DNA from: a bacterium
GTDB taxonomy: Bacteria > Planctomycetota > UBA1135 > GCA-002686595
Length of the DNA: 57,878 bases
Direction: 5' to 3'
Assembly (NCBI GenBank): GCA_024226735.1
Contig: JAAELL010000032.1
Location: forward strand, 1 to 57,878
Within the stretch, counting starts at the first letter, position 1. Each line of letters starts with the position of its first letter. The translations under genes were made by a program, and so were the position numbers. The notes beneath the pieces were generated by a model, which worked only from the letters and a program-made list of their open reading frames with translations, made no database searches and was not told where the DNA came from. Shown piece after piece: positions 52,177 to 57,878 of this stretch.

Positions 52177-52910
52177 GCTTCGCCGGCCGCACCGTCGTCG
52201 TCACTGGCGGAACGCGCGGGATCGGCGCGGCGATCACGTCCGCCTTCCTCGCCGAGGGCGCGCGCGTCTTGGCCAGCTACCACTCCAACGATGCGGCCGC
52301 CGAGGCGTTCGCCGCGGACAGCGACGCCGCCGAGGGCCAGCTGACCCTGCACCGCTTCGACGTCGCGGACGCCGCCGCCGTCGAGGCGTTCTGGGGCGAG
52401 ATCGAGGAGGCGGAGACCTCTGTCGACGCGCTCGTCAACAACTCCGGGATCCGCAGCGACAGCCTGCTTGCGACGATGAATCTCTCGGAGTGGCAGCGAG
52501 TGATCGACACGAACCTCACCGGCTCGTACTTGATGAGCAAGCACGCAGTGCTCAACATGATGCGACAGCGCTACGGCCGCATCTTGTTCGTCACTTCACC
52601 CGCGGGACGCTTCGGCTTCGAGGGCCAGGGCAACTATGCCGCCTCGAAGGCCGGCCAGGTCGGCCTGATGCGCTCCCTGTGCAAGGAAGTCGCGCGCCGC
52701 AAGATCACGGTCAACTGCGTCTCGCCCGGTTTCATCGCGACGGAACTGATCGCCGACTTGCCCGAGGACCTCGCCAAGGAGTACAAGCGCAGCGTCCCGA
52801 TGCGGCGCTTCGGCGAGCCGAGCGAGGTCGCCGACGCCGTGCTCTTCCTCGCGTCCGAGCGAGCTTCCTACGTGACCGGCACGACCCTGGAGGTAACCGG
52901 TGGACTCTGA
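52173..52910 (+). CDS. fabG: 3-oxoacyl-ACP reductase (FabG-type SDR)
   Basis: This is a 245-residue NADPH-dependent ketoreductase. TGGTRGIG (11-18) is the cofactor site and NNSG (89-92) the structural motif. The catalytic set is Ser142, Tyr155 and Lys159 (TSPAGRFGF and NYAASKAG), with the 13-residue Ser-Tyr spacing of FabG. The C-terminus [12 protein letters not shown] matches family members. It starts at a GTG overlapping the upstream stop by four bases. It presumably reduces the beta-keto product of the operon's ketosynthase. Confidence 0.92.
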   Translation: MSFAGRTVVVTGGTRGIGAAITSAFLAEGARVLASYHSNDAAAEAFAADSDAAEGQLTLHRFDVADAAAVEAFWGEIEEAETSVDALVNNSGIRSDSLLATMNLSEWQRVIDTNLTGSYLMSKHAVLNMMRQRYGRILFVTSPAGRFGFEGQGNYAASKAGQVGLMRSLCKEVARRKITVNCVSPGFIATELIADLPEDLAKEYKRSVPMRRFGEPSEVADAVLFLASERASYVTGTTLEVTGGL

Positions 52911-53379
52911 TCCCGATGTCGAGTTGATCCCCCAGCCACGCGGTTCCGCCGACCGAGCGGCCGTCGAGGCATTGCTCCCCCACCGCGACCCGTTCCTGTT
53001 CGTTGATCGCATCGTCGAGCAGTCCGACGACCGCGTCGTCACCGAGTGGAACGTGCGAGCCGACCTCGAGGCCTTCCGCGGCCACTACCCTGGCAAGCCC
53101 GTGCTTCCCGGCGTACTGATCTCGGAGTTCTGCTTCCAGACGGGGGCCATCCTGGTCTACGGCCGCTCGCTGGCCGACCGCACCGCCGAGGGCATTCCGG
53201 TCATGACCAAGATCGAGGAGGCACGCTTCCGGCGCATGGTCCAGCCCGGTGCGACGCTACGCGCGGAGGTCGAGCTGACCGATCAACTGGCGAACGCGCG
53301 CTACCTCTCCGCGCGCGTGACCGAGGGTGACAAGCTCGTCGCCCGCCTCTCGTTCGTCCTGGCGCACACGCCGGCCTGA
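52900..53379 (+). CDS. FabZ-like 3-hydroxyacyl-ACP dehydratase (hotdog fold)
   Basis: This is a 159-residue hotdog protein. [14 protein letters not shown] (25-38) and [18 protein letters not shown] give catalytic His62 and Glu76, as in Fab[18 protein letters not shown] matches the second half of the fold. It starts at a GTG, with GGAGG six bases before, that overlaps the fabG end by 11 bases. It should remove water from 3-hydroxyacyl-ACP. Isomerase activity of the FabA kind cannot be told from sequence. Confidence 0.92.
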   Translation: MDSDPDVELIPQPRGSADRAAVEALLPHRDPFLFVDRIVEQSDDRVVTEWNVRADLEAFRGHYPGKPVLPGVLISEFCFQTGAILVYGRSLADRTAEGIPVMTKIEEARFRRMVQPGATLRAEVELTDQLANARYLSARVTEGDKLVARLSFVLAHTPA

Positions 53380-54185
53380 TGGACTACCTGCAGCTCGCAG
53401 GCAAGGAAGTGCTCGTCGTCGGGCTCGCGAACAAGAAGAGCGTCGCGTACCACGTCGGGCGCGCACTCGAGCAAGCCGGGGCGATCCCCGTGTGGGTTGT
53501 ACGCACGAAGGAGCGCAAGCAGGACGTCGCCAAGCTGACAGGCGAGCGCGACGTGTACGTCTGTGACGTGCGGCACGAGGATCAGGTCGAGGCTCTCGCG
53601 CGCGACCTCGCCCGCGACCACCCACTTCTCGCGGGCCTCGTGCACTCGATCGCCTTCGCCGACTACTCCGAAGGCCCCAAGCCCTTTCACGCGACGTCCA
53701 AGCGAGCGTTCCTCGAGGCCGTCGACGTCTCGTGCTTCTCGCTTACGGGTCTCGCGAACGCGGTGAAGGAGCTTCTCGACCCGGACGCTTCGGTCGTGAC
53801 GATCTCGATCTCCACGACGACGATGGCGGCCGAGAACTACGGCTTCATGGCCCCCGCGAAGGCGGCGCTCGATTCGACCGTCGTCTTCCTCGCCAAGAGC
53901 TTCAGCGCCTTCAGCCGCGTGCGCTTCAACGCCGTGCGCGCCGGCCTCTTGAAGACATCGTCGTCAGCTGGCATCCCCGGGTACCTGGACAGCTACCTCT
54001 TCGCCGAGGAAGCGACGCTGCGCAAGTCGGGGCTCGCGACGCGCGAGGTGGCCGATACGGTCCTGTTCCTGCTGTCGCCGCGCTCGAGCGGAATCAACGC
54101 ACAGGGCCTGGTCGTCGACGCGGGCATGGGGGTCAACTACTTCGACCGCGAGCTGGTGCGCAAGGCGACGAGCACGAGCGAATAG
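53379..54185 (+). CDS. fabI: Enoyl-ACP reductase (FabI-type)
   Basis: This is a 268-residue SDR-fold enoyl reductase. [20 protein letters not shown] (13-32) is the FabI-type nucleotide motif. The catalytic Tyr154-x6-Lys161 is in [15 protein letters not shown], with FabI spacing. [19 protein letters not shown] and [15 protein letters not shown] complete the pattern. It starts with one base of overlap on the dehydratase stop (TGATG). It finishes the elongation cycle of this operon. Length and motifs are normal. The hairpin at 54190-54219 follows. Confidence 0.9.
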   Translation: MDYLQLAGKEVLVVGLANKKSVAYHVGRALEQAGAIPVWVVRTKERKQDVAKLTGERDVYVCDVRHEDQVEALARDLARDHPLLAGLVHSIAFADYSEGPKPFHATSKRAFLEAVDVSCFSLTGLANAVKELLDPDASVVTISISTTTMAAENYGFMAPAKAALDSTVVFLAKSFSAFSRVRFNAVRAGLLKTSSSAGIPGYLDSYLFAEEATLRKSGLATREVADTVLFLLSPRSSGINAQGLVVDAGMGVNYFDRELVRKATSTSE

Positions 54186-54189
54186 AAAC

Positions 54190-54219
54190 AGGGGAGCGGG
54201 TCCGACAACCCACTCCCCT
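54190..54219. terminator. Bidirectional hairpin at the end of the fatty-acid-type operon
   Basis: AGGGGAG (54190-54196) pairs with CTCCCCT (54213-54219), and GGGT with ACCC inside, with one mismatched pair and a 6-base loop. It lies directly between the fabI stop (54185) and the stop of the convergent broken gene (54220). Confidence 0.7.
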
Positions 54220-54886
54220 CTACCCACTCCTCTGAAGAACCCGCGTGGTCTCCCCTGCCACTGCGTCAGCCGTGGCACCAGAAACACTTCGACACCGAGG
54301 GTGTCGTAGCTCGAATGTCGCGTTGAAGCCACCGGTGATGTTCAAGGCGGCTCCGACGTACGTCTGCGTGTGCTGTCCCGACAGGCCGTGGAAGCGGCCC
54401 GTGCCGCCGGTGATCGGGCGCTCGAAGGAGACGTTCCAGTCGGCGAGCTCGACGCCCTCGGTCGTGAACATGTCGGCGCCGGGCACGTCGAGGTCGAAGT
54501 CGAAGCTCTGGCGCGTCGTCACGACCGGTCCGGTCGGCGCGTCGCCGTCGAGCAGGTGCCAACCGCTGCAGATCCAGCGGCCCATCACGAGGTTGGGAAA
54601 CTCGGGCGAGCCGTCCGAGTGCACACCGCTGAGCTCGCCGTACTGATCGAACGTGCCCGCGGGATAGAGGTAGCCCTGCACGATGAACGGGGTCCCGGCC
54701 GCGGGAACGCCGGACGCCGTGAGGTCGCCCTCGTGCGAGAACGAGACGCCGTTCATCGCCATGTCGAGCTCGAGCATCTGGCTGAACGTCGATGCGGTCG
54801 TCGTGGACGGCAGGGCCGAGATGGCGGCGACGCCCCAGGCCGAGGAACGCGAACGTGACGAGTTGCTTGCGGGTGATGCGGAACAT
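54220..54886 (-). pseudogene. Secreted barrel-type protein gene with a one-base frameshift
   Basis: From the ATG at 54886 the frame reads MFRITRKQLVTFAFLGLG and then loses sense. Removing one G from the GGGG at 54833-54836 joins it to VAAISALPSTTTASTFSQML and a continuous ~200-residue frame ending at 54220. The repaired protein has a signal peptide and motifs FIVQGYLYPAGTFDQYGEL, ITGGTGRFHGLSGQ and LNITGGFNATFEL, like the allene-oxide-cyclase/dirigent barrel fold (GGTGRF-x-G-x-x-G). Either the gene is newly broken or the homopolymer was misread. Confidence 0.65.
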
Positions 54887-55081
54887 GATCCGGGTCTCCC
54901 TGGAAAAGCTGTTGTTCGACTGCGCCGCGGGGAGCACCTCGTTCGCCCGCCGGCTTCGGCCCTACGGACGCGGGGTCGACCGCAAGCCCGCCAAGGAATC
55001 CGCGGGTTCGATATCCTCCTGGCAGGCGCCTCCTCCCCCCTGCCCTTGCGGTTTCGTTTCCTTGCCCCCTCGAAGGAGAAG

Positions 55082-55335
55082 GTGCAGCCAACGCGGGTAA
55101 CGCGAGCTGCGCTCGACGAGGTCGAAGCCCACCTCGAACGCATGGACCGGCTCAGTCGCCGCGGTCCCTGGACGCGCGCCTTCCTGAAGACGATCGCGAG
55201 CTCCGGGCGTTCAAGGCGGACGTGCGCAAGCTCAAGGCGCTGCATCTGACGCGCAGCTTCGAGGTCGGGTACGAGACGACCGCCGGTTTTCTTGGTCACA
55301 GGATGCCGGCCGTGTCCTCTCATAGGGCGAGATGA
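55082..55335 (+). pseudogene. Small helical protein gene with a frameshift, coupled to the sigma-factor fusion
   Basis: A GTG at 55082 preceded by AAGGAG opens VQPTRVTRAALDEVEAHLER and MDRLSRRGPWTRA. The frame then turns into Arg/Ser-rich sequence and stops at 55249. A shift of one base near 55165-55185 gives LPEDDRELRAFKADVRKLKA and then FEVGYETTAGFLG, ending in a TGA at 55333-55335 that overlaps the next ATG (ATGA). The joined product would be ~84 residues and highly charged. The family is unknown. Coupling to the sigma gene suggests a partner or regulator. Confidence 0.5.
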
Positions 55336-57878
55336 CGCCTCCGCCCAACCCGAACGACCTCCAGGCGCTGCTCGCCGAGCGCGACTGGCTGCGCAGGCTC
55401 GCGCGCCGGCTCCTCGGCGACGGGCCCGACGCCGACGACCTGGCGCAGGAGACTCTGGTGCGCGCGCTCGAACGCGGCCCGCGCGGCGAAGTCACACCGG
55501 GCGACGTCCGAGCCTGGATGGGCACGGTCGCACGAAGGCTCGCGGGCGAACGCTGGCGACTCGCTGCGCACCGCCGCGAGCGTGAAGCCGCGAGCTCCCG
55601 TGACGAGGCGACGCCGTCGACCGCGGAGGTCCTCGAGCGCGCCGCGCTCCAGCGCACGCTCGCCGACGAGGTGATGGCGCTGCCCGAGCCGTTGCGCATG
55701 GCGGTTCTCCTGCGCTACTTCGAGGGACTCGACTACCCGGCCCTCGCCAAACGCGAAGGCATCGCGCCCGTTGCCGCGCGCAAGCGCGTCTCGCGCGGCA
55801 TCGCGATCCTGCGCGATCGTCTCGACGCTCGCTCGTCGGGGCGCGATGCGTGGTCGCTCGCCCTGTTGCCGCTCGTCCGTTCCGAGACCGTTACGCCCTC
55901 GCTCGCGAAAGGAGCCCTCCTCGTGCAGACCAAGACCAAGCTGGCGCTGGCGCTCGCGGTCCCCGCCCTCGTCGCCGGCGGCTTCTACCTCAATCAGAGC
56001 GGCGCGCCCGACGAGCTTGTGCTGCCCTCGACGAGCGGCACGGCCGCGCTCGTCGAACGCACCGAAGACCTGATCGTTCCGGAAGCGAAGGAACGCGCGC
56101 CCGAGGACAAGCCGGTCGACGCTGCGCCCGAGGCCGCACGGCCCGCGCGCATCCGCGCCGCGTTCCCGTCCGTACCCGAGAGCGAGGTCGGGACGCTCGA
56201 CCTGCGCGTCACCTGGTCCGACGGATCCGCCGCCGACGGCGTCGGCGGACACGTCATGCCGTGGGGTGCGGACGATGCTTTCTTGATGGAGCGCGAGCTC
56301 CTGACGGACGCGCGCGGACACTGTGTGCTCGATCAGCTCGCGCCGGGCAAGCTCGGCGTGTACCTCGACCGGGCGAGCGGCGGTTCGACCGAGATCTTGG
56401 CCGGCAAGGTGACCTCGCACGAGGTCACCCTCGAGGCGGGCGTGACGGTCACTGGACGCGTGCTCGACGGTGATGGCGATTCGGTCGCCGGTGCGCTCGT
56501 CCAACTCTCGGAGCACGGCAACGGGACCGAAGGTCGCGCCGTTACGCAGGCCGACGCGAACGGTGCGTACCGCGTACGGGGAATCCGCGGGCAGCGTGCG
56601 CTCTCCGCGCGCGCGCCCGGTCACGGGCCGTCGGCCCAGACCGACGTCGACGCGGCGGCCGGCTCGACGATCGAGCTGGACCTCGTCCTCCGCGGAGCCG
56701 GCGGGAGCGTGCGCGGACAGCTCCTCGATCCCGACGGCATCCCGGTCGCGGGGGCACGCGTGCGGGTGAATCCCTCACGCCGCGCCTCGAACACGAAGGA
56801 GGACGGCCGCTGGGTCGATGCGCGGTCACTGCCCGCGCAGGGGCAGACTGACGAGGCCGGGCTCTTTGCATTCGACGGTCTTCAGACGGGACGGCACACC
56901 ATCCTGGTCCGCGCGCAGGACGTGCCCCCGCTGCGCCACGACGTCGAGATCCGCGCCGGGAAGACCGAAGAGCTCGAGCTGCTGTTCGCCAGCGGCGGAA
57001 CGCTCGAGGGCATCGTGCGCACGGGCGAAGGAGCGCCCGCGACGGGCGCCGTCGTGCGCATCGGCCGCTACGGTGACTTCGATTCGCACGCCGCGCGGGT
57101 ACGCGCGGACGGAGGCTACCGGTTCACCGGTCTCCCCGCCGGGACGCACGAGGTCCGTGCCAGCGCGAGAGCTCTCGGCAAGACCAATGGCACGGCGACG
57201 GTCGAGGTGGGCGCGGTGACGCGTTGGGACGCGACACTCGTCAGCGGCAGTCGCGCGCAGGGGCGGGTCGTGAACGCGGCGGGCGCACCGCTCGCAGGCT
57301 GGCAGGTCGGAGCCCAAGGGCGTCAAGGACTGTGGCACCAGCGCGCCGAGACCGACGCGGACGGGCGCTTCGATCTGCGCAACATTCCGGCGGTCGCGAC
57401 GACGCTCGCGGTCGGGCCTCCGGACGTGTGGACGACGGGCGCATCCCTGTACTTGCCGGGCGCCCTCCCGGCGGACGAAGAGCTGCTCCTGACCGTCCCC
57501 GCGGACGCGATGCCGAGCGCGACGCTCACCGCGCGCGTGCGGGGGCAGGGCGTCGAGATCACGCCGGAGACGACGATGAGCCTCCGCTGCGCGTCACCGT
57601 GGGCACACCGCGACGTCCACACCGACGACGACGGCGCGATTCGGATCGAACGCCTGCGAGCGGGGACCTACGCGTTGCGCCTCAGTGCGCCGGGCGCGGC
57701 GCCGCACCTGGCGGAGGTGACGGTCGCGGCGAACGAGAGCCTCGACCTCGGCGAGCTGGTGTTGACAGCGGGCGGGCGGGTCCAGGTTCAGCTCTCGATC
57801 GAACAGTCCGTCCAACTGAAGATCCTGAAGGCCGACGGCGGGACCGCGGGCTACGTCGACGTGAGCGCGAATAGCGCC
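55332..57878 (+). CDS. ECF sigma factor fused to a membrane anchor and carboxypeptidase-regulatory-like repeats (3' end outside window)
   Basis: The frame from 55332 stays open to the window edge (849 codons, no stop). Residues ~9-85 form sigma region 2 (LLGDGPDADDLAQETLVRAL, RAWMGTVARRLAGERWR). Residues ~105-165 form region 4 (LPEPLRMAVLLRYFEGLDYP, KREGIAPVAARKRVSRGI). A membrane helix follows at ~203-220 (KLALALAVPALVAGGFYL), then an acidic Pro/Ala linker. From ~260 on there are repeated sandwich domains of the form VTGRVLDGDGDSVAGALVQL, VRGQLLDPDGIPVAGARVRV and AQGRVVNAAGAPLAGWQVGA. The sigma part would be cytosolic and the repeats outside. GGGCGAG precedes the ATG. Confidence 0.88.
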   Translation, partial: MTPPPNPNDLQALLAERDWLRRLARRLLGDGPDADDLAQETLVRALERGPRGEVTPGDVRAWMGTVARRLAGERWRLAAHRREREAASSRDEATPSTAEVLERAALQRTLADEVMALPEPLRMAVLLRYFEGLDYPALAKREGIAPVAARKRVSRGIAILRDRLDARSSGRDAWSLALLPLVRSETVTPSLAKGALLVQTKTKLALALAVPALVAGGFYLNQSGAPDELVLPSTSGTAALVERTEDLIVPEAKERAPEDKPVDAAPEAARPARIRAAFPSVPESEVGTLDLRVTWSDGSAADGVGGHVMPWGADDAFLMERELLTDARGHCVLDQLAPGKLGVYLDRASGGSTEILAGKVTSHEVTLEAGVTVTGRVLDGDGDSVAGALVQLSEHGNGTEGRAVTQADANGAYRVRGIRGQRALSARAPGHGPSAQTDVDAAAGSTIELDLVLRGAGGSVRGQLLDPDGIPVAGARVRVNPSRRASNTKEDGRWVDARSLPAQGQTDEAGLFAFDGLQTGRHTILVRAQDVPPLRHDVEIRAGKTEELELLFASGGTLEGIVRTGEGAPATGAVVRIGRYGDFDSHAARVRADGGYRFTGLPAGTHEVRASARALGKTNGTATVEVGAVTRWDATLVSGSRAQGRVVNAAGAPLAGWQVGAQGRQGLWHQRAETDADGRFDLRNIPAVATTLAVGPPDVWTTGASLYLPGALPADEELLLTVPADAMPSATLTARVRGQGVEITPETTMSLRCASPWAHRDVHTDDDGAIRIERLRAGTYALRLSAPGAAPHLAEVTVAANESLDLGELVLTAGGRVQVQLSIEQSVQLKILKADGGTAGYVDVSANSA

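Noticed and set aside
46941..54185. Carotenoid biosynthesis cluster
   Set aside because: Two CrtI-like genes are present but no phytoene synthase, cyclase or other carotenoid gene; the rest is fatty-acid type.

Overview
The window is GC-rich bacterial chromosome, almost certainly from a planctomycete. The clues are a Ser/Thr kinase with WD40-type repeats divergent from an ECF sigma factor, a sigma factor fused to a membrane anchor, many secreted proteins with calcium-binding D-x-N-x-N-G repeats, and a recurrent ~130-residue C-terminal domain on otherwise unrelated exported proteins. No rRNA, IS element, phage gene or CRISPR array was seen. The left edge carries a perfect 39-bp inverted repeat. 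The right edge cuts through an open gene.

Layout. 1-7.7 kb: a co-directional minus-strand selenocysteine locus. It runs selA, selD (itself a selenoprotein, with an in-frame UGA and a local hairpin), a beta-propeller lipoprotein, a glycerophosphodiesterase, tRNA-Sec, and two tandem GNAT paralogs. 7.7-11.3 kb: plus-strand DNA repair genes (mutM, recJ) and a convergent exported protein. 11.4-19.2 kb: a large secreted protein, a twin Ca-repeat protein, the kinase-WD40 / ECF sigma pair, and a DUF368 (PopT-like) lipid translocase. 19.4-30.3 kb: exported proteins carrying the shared C-terminal domain (two tandem lamin-tail-like proteins, a secreted endonuclease I, a 400-residue protein), mixed with a GNAT, a frameshifted DUF1992 gene, an N-terminally truncated amidohydrolase and a degenerate kinase-like protein. 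30.5-41.6 kb: polA, a lone PAS protein, a five-cluster ferredoxin-like protein followed by a sulfatase-fold lipoprotein, a broken gene, another large C-terminal-domain protein, msrA and dinB. 41.7-46.7 kb: an OleA/FabH-type ketosynthase with an esterase, a fibronectin-type lipoprotein, and two gene remnants. 46.9-54.2 kb: a tight eight-gene operon of a GbsR/MarR-type regulator, ketosynthase, acyl carrier protein, two CrtI-like FAD oxidoreductases, FabG, a FabZ-like dehydratase and FabI. 54.2-57.9 kb: a frameshifted secreted barrel protein, a frameshifted small ORF, and the ECF sigma-membrane-repeat fusion.

How genes work together. SelA, SelD and tRNA-Sec supply most of the Sec pathway; SelB is not in the window. 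The 47-54 kb operon looks like a self-contained acyl-chain factory with two desaturase-like enzymes, fronted by a palindrome that may be its operator. MutM, RecJ, PolA and DinB form scattered DNA repair. The shared C-terminal domain probably gives the exported proteins a common fate, such as sorting or surface attachment.

Caveat: at least five loci look broken by single-base indels. They may be real decay or assembly errors; reads would decide.
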